Below, one piece after another: positions 25,366-33,056 of a stretch of DNA of 64,000 nucleotides. The stretch spans positions 877,001 through 941,000 of the forward strand of contig NZ_CP101527.1 of the NCBI RefSeq assembly GCF_026427595.1. Reading direction: 5' to 3'. The notes under the pieces were generated by a model. That model did no database searches, was not told where the DNA came from, and saw only the letters and a program-made list of their open reading frames with translations. The translations under genes and the position numbers were made by a program. Positions within the stretch are counted from its first letter, which is position 1; the number at the start of each line of letters is the position of its first letter. This DNA comes from Alkalimarinus sediminis. Its GTDB lineage: Bacteria; Pseudomonadota; Gammaproteobacteria; Pseudomonadales; Oleiphilaceae.

Positions 25366-27360
25366 TTAGCCTTTTACTAAATAAATAGAATACTCATTAT
25401 CAACCTGTTGTTCTTCAGCGAAGCGTACTAGGTGCTTTTTCGCCAATGCGGTTGCCACAGCTTTGCTGTGATGATTGAGAACCTTGGATAGCGTCCACTC
25501 TGGATTGGCCAGTAAGCTTATAATGGCGCCTAACATAGTTTGTTGGGTGTTATGGGTAAACCAAGATTGGCGACAACCATCAATAGAATAAAAATATTCA
25601 TCATTGATTAGGTTAGACCAATACTCACTGTATTTATCCGCTAATATTGTTGCTCTAAGTGCTCGGATATTGGCGGATGTGGAGCGTAGCTTTTGTTTAT
25701 TCACTAGCGCTTGAATATCTTTGGTCGCGCTATCAGGCGATTTCTGCAACTTAATATTCATTACACCATTTTTGCTCAAGTTATTTTGTATAAGGCTTAT
25801 AAAAGAGTTATCAATAACTTTTGCATCACCGCTTATCGAAGCAAAGTGAATCTCATTGCCGTCTTGTAAAAAGCGTCGAGCTAATGAGGGTGGCCAAAAT
25901 GCTATATTACTTAGCTGTTCTTCTTGTGCTTTTAGATGGCTTTCAGCCAAGTTCTCTAAACTGTGCTCAACCGCTAGTACATCTACGTCGGTAAAATACC
26001 GGGCATACTCAACGGCCTTTTGAGCTGCATCTGTTCCAGCTACCAGCAGAAGCAATCGTTCTGGCAAACTTTCATCAGATAAATTGAAGCTGTTAATAAG
26101 ATCTTTTTTAAGGGATTGTTCGTTAAATAGTGCTAAATTGTTCCAGCGCGGGAAGGGGGCTGGTAAATCTTCTTTTGCAATTAATAACTCGTCCTGCTTT
26201 TCTGGGAACTGCTGCTTAAACGCCTCCCTGTCAGCCCTTCGGTAAAGTGATGCCTGCATCAATGGGGTAAGTGCTGCCGGCCAGTCAGAGAGACTCAGCG
26301 CTGTTAGCTTTACTGCATAGCTTTGGGAAAAGAAAGCTTGATACATGCCAACCACGATAAGTGCACCAGCAACATCATCTATTGTCCAATTCTGCTGTAG
26401 TGTTTGTGTTAACACCTGGTCAAAATGTTGCACTTGAGAGGCTTCAACTTCATCCACTATTAGTGAGTAGTTGCAGCGCTCACAATAAACACCGATAGCG
26501 ATTGTTAATAGCTGTAGCTCGTCTCTTAGGTGGCGAGTTTCTGCCGCCTCAAATAATATGCTTTGACGCAGCAGGGTAATAAACTCTTCAACAAATGGGT
26601 TGGGCAAATTGCATTTTATTAAGGCGTGAAAAATCAAAGGGTCATTTGCAACAGTTAACAGATCAATTGGCGCATTTGGGTTTTCAAGATCATATTTTTT
26701 ACATATTAACTGAGCTGCAAAATGACTCAAACGTTCCAATGGCAAATCATCGTTGGCAAAAAGTGTCAGAAGGTCCGCTTCCAGTTCTGTTTCGTAACGA
26801 TCTACTTGAATATGCTCGCAACAGTTGAGCATACCTTGCAAAATAGTCTTGTTGTTATGGCCGTGAATCACAAGAGAGCGGTAATGCAGGTAAGCCACAT
26901 CAAAATTTCGGAGTGCTTGTTGGGCTCGGGCTATACCTAAAAATGCGTTCACATAGCCCTTGTCAAAAGAGAGGGCCGCATGGAAGAATTCAAGTGCTTT
27001 TTGAGACTCATCGGCGACCAAATAAAGGTAGCCTAAATTGGTTAGATATTGAGTGTTGTGTGGTTCATTTCTTAAACACTGTTTAAATAGCGCTTTAGCG
27101 GTTGCAATATTGCCTCGGTCTAACTCTATACGGCCCAATAGATTTACAGCTGGATTATTAGAGGGCGTGTGGCTGACGACCTGGGTTGCGAGTTCAAAGG
27201 CAGTGTCCAAGGACGATGCTCGCTCTGACGCAGAAGTTGCTGCATTGTTAGCAATCTGATAGAGGTCGTTGGCATGGATAAGTAGCCTTGCCATATCTGC
27301 AAGTTCACGTTGTGAAAACTCGCTATCAGTAGGTTTTAGACTCGATGTCATTGTATTCAT
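25366..27360 (-). CDS. TPR protein with methyltransferase-like C-terminal region
   Basis: A 664-residue cytoplasmic protein. Residues ~20-230 hold tetratricopeptide-like repeats (NPAVNLLGRIELDRGNIATA, TQYLTNLGYLYLVADESQ, GYVNAFLGIARAQQALRN); residues ~420-560 resemble a SAM-binding Rossmann core (LLLLVAGTDAAQKAVEYARY with DVDVLAVEHS as strand 2, then NIAFWPPSLARRF), followed by a region that I associate with 'methyltransferase regulatory' domains. The Gly-rich motif I is degenerate (VAGTDAA). The ATG at 27360 is preferred: AGAGG precedes it with workable spacing, unlike a TTG at 27369. A strong sigma-54 site lies upstream and the flagellin genes follow, so flagellin modification or assembly is my inference. 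Confidence 0.8.
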   Translation of the reverse strand: MNTMTSSLKPTDSEFSQRELADMARLLIHANDLYQIANNAATSASERASSLDTAFELATQVVSHTPSNNPAVNLLGRIELDRGNIATAKALFKQCLRNEPHNTQYLTNLGYLYLVADESQKALEFFHAALSFDKGYVNAFLGIARAQQALRNFDVAYLHYRSLVIHGHNNKTILQGMLNCCEHIQVDRYETELEADLLTLFANDDLPLERLSHFAAQLICKKYDLENPNAPIDLLTVANDPLIFHALIKCNLPNPFVEEFITLLRQSILFEAAETRHLRDELQLLTIAIGVYCERCNYSLIVDEVEASQVQHFDQVLTQTLQQNWTIDDVAGALIVVGMYQAFFSQSYAVKLTALSLSDWPAALTPLMQASLYRRADREAFKQQFPEKQDELLIAKEDLPAPFPRWNNLALFNEQSLKKDLINSFNLSDESLPERLLLLVAGTDAAQKAVEYARYFTDVDVLAVEHSLENLAESHLKAQEEQLSNIAFWPPSLARRFLQDGNEIHFASISGDAKVIDNSFISLIQNNLSKNGVMNIKLQKSPDSATKDIQALVNKQKLRSTSANIRALRATILADKYSEYWSNLINDEYFYSIDGCRQSWFTHNTQQTMLGAIISLLANPEWTLSKVLNHHSKAVATALAKKHLVRFAEEQQVDNEYSIYLVKG

Positions 27361-27413
27361 ATTGGGCAAACCTCTTCCGCTTATTATGATTTAGTGCGTT
27401 ATATTGTTAATAA

Positions 27414-27429
27414 TGCGAAGGTCGTGCCA
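27414..27429 (-). promoter_or_regulatory. Sigma-54 promoter of the TPR/methyltransferase-like gene
   Basis: Minus-strand TGGCACGACCTTCGCA matches the sigma-54 consensus TGGCACG-N4-TTGCA at all but one position, with GG and GC exactly 10 nt apart. Transcription would begin about 12 nt downstream, leaving a leader of roughly 40 nt before the ATG at 27360. An upstream enhancer-binding site was not identified. Confidence 0.75.
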
Positions 27430-27497
27430 AGTTGGTTTTAGTAAAGTGAATACTTGAATTGATAGTGGCGACAGCGCTAATGCTACAGTTGAAACAT

Positions 27498-27525
27498 AAA
27501 AAAAGCCGGCAGGTGCCGGCTTTTT
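27498..27525 (-). terminator. Terminator of flagellin gene 1
   Basis: Inverted repeat AAAGCCGGC/GCCGGCTTT with loop AGGT and T-runs on both strands (AAAAAAA before, TTTTT after). It lies about 60 bp beyond the stop of flagellin 1 (minus strand) and before the sigma-54 promoter of the next gene. Confidence 0.9.
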
Positions 27526-27584
27526 CGTCGTTTATTACTCAAACTGAATGTAGCATCAAGATTAATCCTCTAGTCGATTCAAGG

Positions 27585-29684
27585 TTAACCCTGTAGTAGC
27601 TGCAATACCTGCTGAGGCTGTGCGTTCGCTTGAGAGAGCACAGACAAACCTGCAGACTGCAGTACCTGGGCTCGTGACAGCTCGGCAGTTTCTGCTGCAA
27701 AATCTGCATCTCTGATTCGAGAGTTTGCCGCTGTCAGATTCTCTGAGGTAATCGACTGGCTATCGATGGTTGATTCAAATCGATTTTGAATCGCACCGAG
27801 GTCCGCACGAGTAAAGTTAATCTGGTCGAGAGCATTATCAACCGCATTAAGAGCTGCTATTGCGCCATCCACGGTAGAGATATCAATGTCCTGTATTAAC
27901 TGACCATCCTCTGCAGAGCCAAATGAGCCAACTTCAAAGCCAGAGTTAGTTGAGATAGCGCCGGTAAGGGTGCTGAGCTCAATTTTGCCGGCTGATAGTA
28001 GCGTCACAGAACCATTTGCCGCTTGAGTGGTAGTTAAACCGATGTCAGCTGCAGCAAGGCCTGTAAACGTGCTGGCAACAAGGTTTCTGCCGTCATCAGC
28101 AATCAGCCTGTAACTGTTTCCGAAAGCTTCTGCTCTGATTCCTGATTGTCCAGACTTATTATTGACGGCAGCAACAATGCTACCTTGCACATCAGCATTA
28201 GAGTCTGCGGCAGCCCAAGAAAGGTTAACCTGTACACCATTGAGTTGAAATGAGCCTGTGACCGCACTACCAACTCCCGCAATAGCTGCGTCTGCATTTA
28301 ATATCGCAGCATTGACCTCAGCGGTAACGCCAGTTCGGTCTGCTACTTCATTAATAGCAGCGGCTTTTGAAATAGCGCTATAGTTGTTACCCACACTTGA
28401 AGCGGTATCAAAGGAGCTTAAGCTTGGGCCGACGGGTACACCATTGATGACTAGATCGCCGGTTGCTAACGGGTTTGAGGGCTGTGTTTCGCTAATTGCA
28501 CCGCTATTGATACCGCTAAAATTACCGACTTGTAGCCCAGCATTAGCTATATTTGCATTCGTGTCTAGGGCCATTTCTTTACCCGCAGAAGATACTAGCG
28601 TGTAGGTACCTAGATAAGTATTCGAGTTTGTCGCATCAGTGGTATTACCTGTGCTTAAACTGGCAGGTAGGCCGTATGCACTTGAGTTAACGGTGCCATC
28701 ACCGGTGATTGATATGTTTCTTCCGTCGGCCGCAACTAGCGAAATACCTGTTGTAGGGTTACCGTTGAATGTAGCTACAACACCTGTTTGGCCAGATTTT
28801 TCATTGATGGATGCTGCAACATTCTCTAAATTTACGCTGACTGAAAGTGCAGCTGCAGTTGATAAGGCAATACCAATGCCATTGATTTGCAATGTACCTG
28901 CATTATTTGCACTGGCTAAAAGGGCTGTACCGCTAACTGATGTTTCATTAACAATAGCTTCGATGCCTGTTTGATCGGAGACCTGGTTTATAGCTGCCGC
29001 TTTTGCAATAGCACTTTTCTCATTGTCTACGTTAGAAAAGCTATCATCAACGCCAGTTGATGCAGGTACTGCGATACCATTGATGACTAAATCTCCAGCG
29101 CCTAAGGCGTGTGCTGTCCCGGTAATGGTTGGGATTACTTCAGAGTTAGAAGTAATGCCATCGGTTGCTGCGGTCCCCAACACGTCGGTAGTTGTTTGGG
29201 CGATACCAAAAGAGAGGCTTTCGCCTTCGTTGGCGCCGATTTGAAATGTCACATCTTCAAATGTGCCATCCAATAATTTTGTACCGTTAAAGTTAGTCTG
29301 CTCTGCAATTCGCTGTATTTCGTCTTTTAGCTGTTGAACCTCTGTGTTCAATGCTTCGCGATCGACTGCACTGTTAGTTGCGTTTGCAGACTGAAGGGCG
29401 AGATCGCGTATCCGTAATAAGTTATCGGTCATTGCACCCAATGCACCTTCTGCGGTTTGCGATAGAGAAACACCATCACCGGCATTTCGTATTGCAACAT
29501 CGAGCCCTCGGGTTTGAGAGGTAAAGCGAGTTGATATCGCTAAGCCGGCCGCATCATCTTTTGCGCTGTTAATACGCAGCCCTGAAGAGAGGCGTTGAAG
29601 CGATGTATTGTAGTCACCCTGAGAGCTATTCAGGTTCCGCTGTGCGTTGATAGACGCAATATTGGTATTGATGATTTGAGGCAT
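27585..29684 (-). CDS. Flagellin 1, with expanded central region
   Basis: A 699-residue flagellin, longer than the usual 270-500. The N-terminal D0/D1 region (1-165; MPQIINTNIASINAQRNL, GLRINSAKDDAAGLAIS, AEQTNFNGTKLL) and C-terminal D1/D0 (about 610-699; LGAIQNRFESTI, LTAANSRIRDADFAAE, ending QPQQVLQLL) are typical. Between them lies a module order that occurs twice: 'GDLVINGI/V', 'INGIxxxLS...INEKSGQTG' and 'LVSSAGKE...GNFSG', i.e. Flagellin_IN-like units. The ATG at 29684 follows AGGAGAG. A sigma-54 promoter lies about 140 bp upstream, unlike flagellin 2. Confidence 0.95.
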   Translation of the reverse strand: MPQIINTNIASINAQRNLNSSQGDYNTSLQRLSSGLRINSAKDDAAGLAISTRFTSQTRGLDVAIRNAGDGVSLSQTAEGALGAMTDNLLRIRDLALQSANATNSAVDREALNTEVQQLKDEIQRIAEQTNFNGTKLLDGTFEDVTFQIGANEGESLSFGIAQTTTDVLGTAATDGITSNSEVIPTITGTAHALGAGDLVINGIAVPASTGVDDSFSNVDNEKSAIAKAAAINQVSDQTGIEAIVNETSVSGTALLASANNAGTLQINGIGIALSTAAALSVSVNLENVAASINEKSGQTGVVATFNGNPTTGISLVAADGRNISITGDGTVNSSAYGLPASLSTGNTTDATNSNTYLGTYTLVSSAGKEMALDTNANIANAGLQVGNFSGINSGAISETQPSNPLATGDLVINGVPVGPSLSSFDTASSVGNNYSAISKAAAINEVADRTGVTAEVNAAILNADAAIAGVGSAVTGSFQLNGVQVNLSWAAADSNADVQGSIVAAVNNKSGQSGIRAEAFGNSYRLIADDGRNLVASTFTGLAAADIGLTTTQAANGSVTLLSAGKIELSTLTGAISTNSGFEVGSFGSAEDGQLIQDIDISTVDGAIAALNAVDNALDQINFTRADLGAIQNRFESTIDSQSITSENLTAANSRIRDADFAAETAELSRAQVLQSAGLSVLSQANAQPQQVLQLLQG

Positions 29685-29823
29685 TGTGCTCTCCTGCTTA
29701 TCTTCTATACCGGTTGTCAGCATTCCCTAATTAAAAGTGGGATCAGCAATTACCGGCTGCTTTATAGTATTTTCACAATATGATGAAGGTTCAGAACATC
29801 ATTTCTGCGCTTAACAGCAATAA

Positions 29824-29839
29824 AGCATTAGCTGTGCCA
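29824..29839 (-). promoter_or_regulatory. Sigma-54 promoter of flagellin 1
   Basis: Minus-strand TGGCACAGCTAATGCT matches TGGCAC-N5-TTGC(A/T) with one mismatch and the exact GG-N10-GC spacing. The leader before the flagellin ATG would be about 130 nt. No sigma-28 site with correct spacing was found on this side of the intergenic region. Confidence 0.65.
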
Positions 29840-30147
29840 GTTTTTTAAAAAAACCTATAACCTATTAAAATATATAAGATTAAATTGAAGTAAGGTTTAT
29901 GCATGCCCTGTAGATAGCAAGAGATAAAACGAAAGTTTGCCGGTCTTTTGGCGGTGAATTGCCGCTTTTTTTAGGTTCAAGTGGACAGTATCAAGTGAAA
30001 AGTTAAATAAAACGCTAAAGAAAGTTATAGCTATGGATAAAGTATTTATTTGTATATAAATCAATAGGTAATTGATGTTCTATGCTTTTATCTAGCCACT
30101 TTTAACTTGCAAATTCTTTCTCCTTTACACTCCGTAACATTAAAAAT
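29840..30147. other. Central part of the flagellin intergenic region
   Basis: About 300 bp between the sigma-54 and sigma-28 promoters of the divergent flagellins. It is AT-rich, non-coding and holds a G-rich patch (GCCGGTCTTTTGGCGGTGAA near 29940) that could bind an enhancer protein for the sigma-54 promoter. No known operator was recognised. Confidence 0.4.
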
Positions 30148-30174
30148 TAAAGCTCCCAAAATGCGTGCCGTTAA
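30148..30174 (+). promoter_or_regulatory. Sigma-28 (FliA) promoter of flagellin 2
   Basis: TAAAGCTC, 11 nt, GCCGTTAA: close to the consensus TAAAGTTT-N11-GCCGATAA with the exact spacer length. Transcription would begin near 30181, giving a leader of about 110 nt. Confidence 0.8.
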
Positions 30175-30292
30175 CTATCACAAGGCAAGTATCTATCCAT
30201 TCGACGGCTTACGTTCTTAATGATGTGGCGCGGAGAGATGGTAACTCAATAACGAGAGCGCCTTGTTTGATGAAGGTTCTAGGAGAAAAATT

Positions 30293-32377
30293 ATGCCACA
30301 AATTATAAATACCAATATAAACTCGCTAACCGCACAACGTAACCTTAACAATGCTCAGTCGGACAATGCACAAGCATTGAACCGCTTGTCTTCAGGTCTA
30401 CGTATCAACAGTTCTAAAGATGATGCAGCGGGCTTAGCGATATCTACTCGTTTCGAATCACAAATTAGTGGCTTGAATGTAGCAACACGAAATGCCGGTG
30501 ATGGTGTTTCTCTAGCGCAAACCGCTGAAGGTGGTTTGGATTCAATAACCTCTAACTTATCTCGTTTACGTGAGTTGGCGGTACAGTCTGCGAACGCAAC
30601 GAACACAGATATTGACCGTCAAGCACTGAATGCAGAGGCGGAGCAGATTATCGCTGAGATTGGTCGTATCTCTGACCAGACCAACTTTAACGGTGTTAAG
30701 CTGTTAAATGGTGACTTCCAGGCACAAACTTTCCAGGTGGGTGCAAACGTCGGTGAGACGATTGATGTAAATATCGCGGAAGTAACTACTTCTACTTTAG
30801 GTAGTGCGGCAACTGCCGGTATTTCTTCGAGCATGGATCAGACAGCACTAACTGCAACGGGTAGTGATGCATTGGTTTCAGGTGACCTTGTTATAAATAG
30901 TGTCGCTATTGGCGCATCGTCAGGCGAGGCAGATACATCGTCTACTGCATATGCATCTTCAAGTTCTATTGCTAAAGCAGCTGCTATTAATGCAGAATCA
31001 GCAGCAACAGGTGTAACAGCAACTGCTAATGAGAATACGGCTGAAGGTACTACCGTTGCAAACGGTGCGGCCTTAGTTGCAGCTACTGATATTGATATTA
31101 ACGGCCAAACTTTCTCGCTTTCTAAGGCGGCAACAGGTGATGCTAGTGCTGACTTGGCCGGTGCTGCAGCTACTATCAACGAAAAATCAGGTGCTACAGG
31201 AGTTGTGGCTACTGTTGTTGAAACTGATACCGGAGCGCGTATTGACCTGACCGCAGAGGATGGGCGTAATATCACTATCGTAGGCGCGACAGCCGCTTCA
31301 TTTGGTTTGGCTGCTGGTCTTGGCACAGGTGGTGCGAGTAATGCCGCGACTACTGGTAACACTTATACGGGTGATATCACGCTAAGCAGTACAGATGGAA
31401 GTGATATCAATCTTTCGTCAAATACCGGTAATATCGATAATGCCGGTTTCGAAGTGGGATCATTCAGCGGAACCAGAGGTGGGGCTGTTAGTGATAATGT
31501 TGATACAACAGCCGCATTAGCGGCAGGTGACATTACAATCAATGGCGTATCTGTTGGTGCATCGAAGGCAACAGATGACACATCTTCTACATTGGCTGAT
31601 AATGCAGGTTCTGCAATTGCCAAAGCAGCTGCAATAAATGATATTTCAGATCAAACGGGTGTGACCGCTAAGGTAAATGCAACCACCGTATTTGGTACGG
31701 CGGTTACCGGTACTACTGCAGGTGCGTTTGATGTCACAATTAATGATGTCCAAATAACTGGTACTACGACTGCTGATGCAGTTGCTAACCAAACCACTAT
31801 TGTTGATGCAATAAATGCCAAGTCGGGTCAGACAGGTGTTACTGCAAGCATTATTGATGGTGATAAAGTTAATCTGACTGCAGCGGATGGCCGTACTATA
31901 GAGATTACGGCAACAACTGCTGGTGATACTGGTTTGACCACTGGAAATACTGGTGGATCTATTACTTTAGAGTCGGCAGGTAAATTCGAAATTGGCACCA
32001 ATACTGGTAACAATGAAAGAGCAGGCTTTAATGTAGGTACGTTTGGTGGTGCAGAGTCGGGTACTTTGTTAAAGGATATAGATATCAGCACAGTCGAAGG
32101 CGCTAACGCTGCAATCCAAGCAGTAGATAACGCCCTAACACAAGTTAACACCGAGCGTGCAAACTTAGGTGCGATTCAAAACCGCTTTGATAACACAATC
32201 TCATCAAACCAGATCAACTCTGAGAACTTATCAGCTGCAAACTCACGAATTAGAGATGCTGACTTTGCTGCAGAAACCGCTGCACTGTCTAGATCTTCGG
32301 TTCTACAGCAGGCGGGTATATCGATCTTAGCCCAGGCAAACGCCCAGCCACAGCAGGTATTGTCACTACTAGGATAA
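30293..32377 (+). CDS. fliC: Flagellin 2, with expanded central region
   Basis: A 694-residue flagellin. N-terminal D0/D1 (1-165; MPQIINTNINSLTAQRNL, SGLRINSSKDDAAGLAIS, SDQTNFNGVKLLNG) and C-terminal D1/D0 (about 600-694; LGAIQNRFDNTIS, LSAANSRIRDADFAAE, ending QPQQVLSLLG) are conserved. The central ~430 residues are two consecutive A-B-C modules, about 215 residues apart: A (GDLVINSVAIGAS / GDITINGVSVGAS ... IAKAAAIN ... GVTA), B (INGQTFSLS / INDVQITGT ... INxKSGxTGV) and C (ITLSSTDGS / ITLESAGKF ... GFEVGSFSG / GFNVGTFGG). AGGAGA precedes the ATG. It is the filament subunit exported through the flagellar type III apparatus. Confidence 0.95.
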   Translation: MPQIINTNINSLTAQRNLNNAQSDNAQALNRLSSGLRINSSKDDAAGLAISTRFESQISGLNVATRNAGDGVSLAQTAEGGLDSITSNLSRLRELAVQSANATNTDIDRQALNAEAEQIIAEIGRISDQTNFNGVKLLNGDFQAQTFQVGANVGETIDVNIAEVTTSTLGSAATAGISSSMDQTALTATGSDALVSGDLVINSVAIGASSGEADTSSTAYASSSSIAKAAAINAESAATGVTATANENTAEGTTVANGAALVAATDIDINGQTFSLSKAATGDASADLAGAAATINEKSGATGVVATVVETDTGARIDLTAEDGRNITIVGATAASFGLAAGLGTGGASNAATTGNTYTGDITLSSTDGSDINLSSNTGNIDNAGFEVGSFSGTRGGAVSDNVDTTAALAAGDITINGVSVGASKATDDTSSTLADNAGSAIAKAAAINDISDQTGVTAKVNATTVFGTAVTGTTAGAFDVTINDVQITGTTTADAVANQTTIVDAINAKSGQTGVTASIIDGDKVNLTAADGRTIEITATTAGDTGLTTGNTGGSITLESAGKFEIGTNTGNNERAGFNVGTFGGAESGTLLKDIDISTVEGANAAIQAVDNALTQVNTERANLGAIQNRFDNTISSNQINSENLSAANSRIRDADFAAETAALSRSSVLQQAGISILAQANAQPQQVLSLLG

Positions 32378-32395
32378 TAGTTAAGCAATAACTAG

Positions 32396-32440
32396 CCGGC
32401 CTTAATACTCTTTATGAGAACGTTTAAGGCCGGACTTTTA
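32396..32440 (+). terminator. Terminator of flagellin 2
   Basis: Perfect 10-bp inverted repeat CCGGCCTTAA/TTAAGGCCGG with an 18-nt loop, followed by ACTTTTAGTT. It lies 19 bp past the flagellin stop. Confidence 0.8.
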
Positions 32441-32482
32441 GTTAAACTTAATTGTTATTGGTATATAGAGTCGAGGTGAATT

Positions 32483-32899
32483 ATGAATGACGTTAAAGTG
32501 AACAGTCTAGATCTAGCCTCTCGGGCAGGGTCTACTGCGTCTCTACCTCAGCAAAACTCTCAACAGGCAGCAAAGGTATCTGGAGCAGCTGACAACTCTG
32601 CACAAGGTATTAACTCAAGTGTAAGTGTGGGTCAGATTGGTGCTGAGAAAAGCTCTCAGTCTCAAGAGCAGAAAGATAAACAGTTAGAAGGTGCTGTTAC
32701 CAAACTGAATGATTATATTCAGAATGTTCAGCGGGACCTAGAATTTCAGACGGATGACTCCTCTGGAAAAACTGTAATAACCGTTGTTGATCGTCAGACC
32801 TCTGAAGTGGTCAGACAAATACCTGATGATGTGGCGTTGAAGTTGGCGCAAGACTTGCAGCAGGACGAACCACTAAGTTTATTTAACATTAAAGTGTAA
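32483..32899 (+). CDS. flaG: FlaG family flagellar protein
   Basis: A 138-residue protein with a disordered Ser/Gln-rich first half and the FlaG C-terminal domain: LNDYIQNVQRDLEFQ and VVDRQTSEVVRQIPDD followed by LAQDLQQ. FlaG restrains filament length and is found between flagellin and fliD in many gammaproteobacteria. GAGGTG precedes the ATG. No convincing sigma-28 site of its own was seen, so read-through past the flagellin terminator is possible. The sigma-28 promoter of fliD lies just downstream. Confidence 0.92.
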   Translation: MNDVKVNSLDLASRAGSTASLPQQNSQQAAKVSGAADNSAQGINSSVSVGQIGAEKSSQSQEQKDKQLEGAVTKLNDYIQNVQRDLEFQTDDSSGKTVITVVDRQTSEVVRQIPDDVALKLAQDLQQDEPLSLFNIKV

Positions 32900-32937
32900 A
32901 ACCGGCAACAAGTTACATTTATTTACAGGAAAAAGGC

Positions 32938-32964
32938 AAAACTTTGCCCTGTAGTTGCCGATAC
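32938..32964 (+). promoter_or_regulatory. Sigma-28 promoter of fliD
   Basis: AAAACTTT, 11 nt, GCCGATAC: six of eight and seven of eight matches to the sigma-28 -35 and -10 elements with the exact spacer. The leader to the fliD ATG would be about 85 nt. It overlaps a short GGCAAA/TTTGCC inverted repeat. Confidence 0.7.
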
Positions 32965-33056
32965 AGTAAGTAAGTCAGAAACAATTGTTAATTTTGATCT
33001 GGTTACCAGTTCTAAAAGTGGCTGACTTACTTAACTGTTTAGTGGGGGCAATCAAT

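Noticed and set aside
29685-29990. Sigma-28 promoter for flagellin 1
   Set aside because: A GCCGGTAA-like element at about 29747 (minus strand) lacks a -35 match at the 11-nt spacing; the sigma-54 site is much better.
30838-32151. Long open frames antisense to flagellin 2 (up to 174 codons) and similar ones over flagellin 1 and fliD
   Set aside because: They mirror the biased Ala/Thr/Gly codon use of the flagellar genes, lack ribosome binding sites and encode Pro/Ala/Val low complexity.
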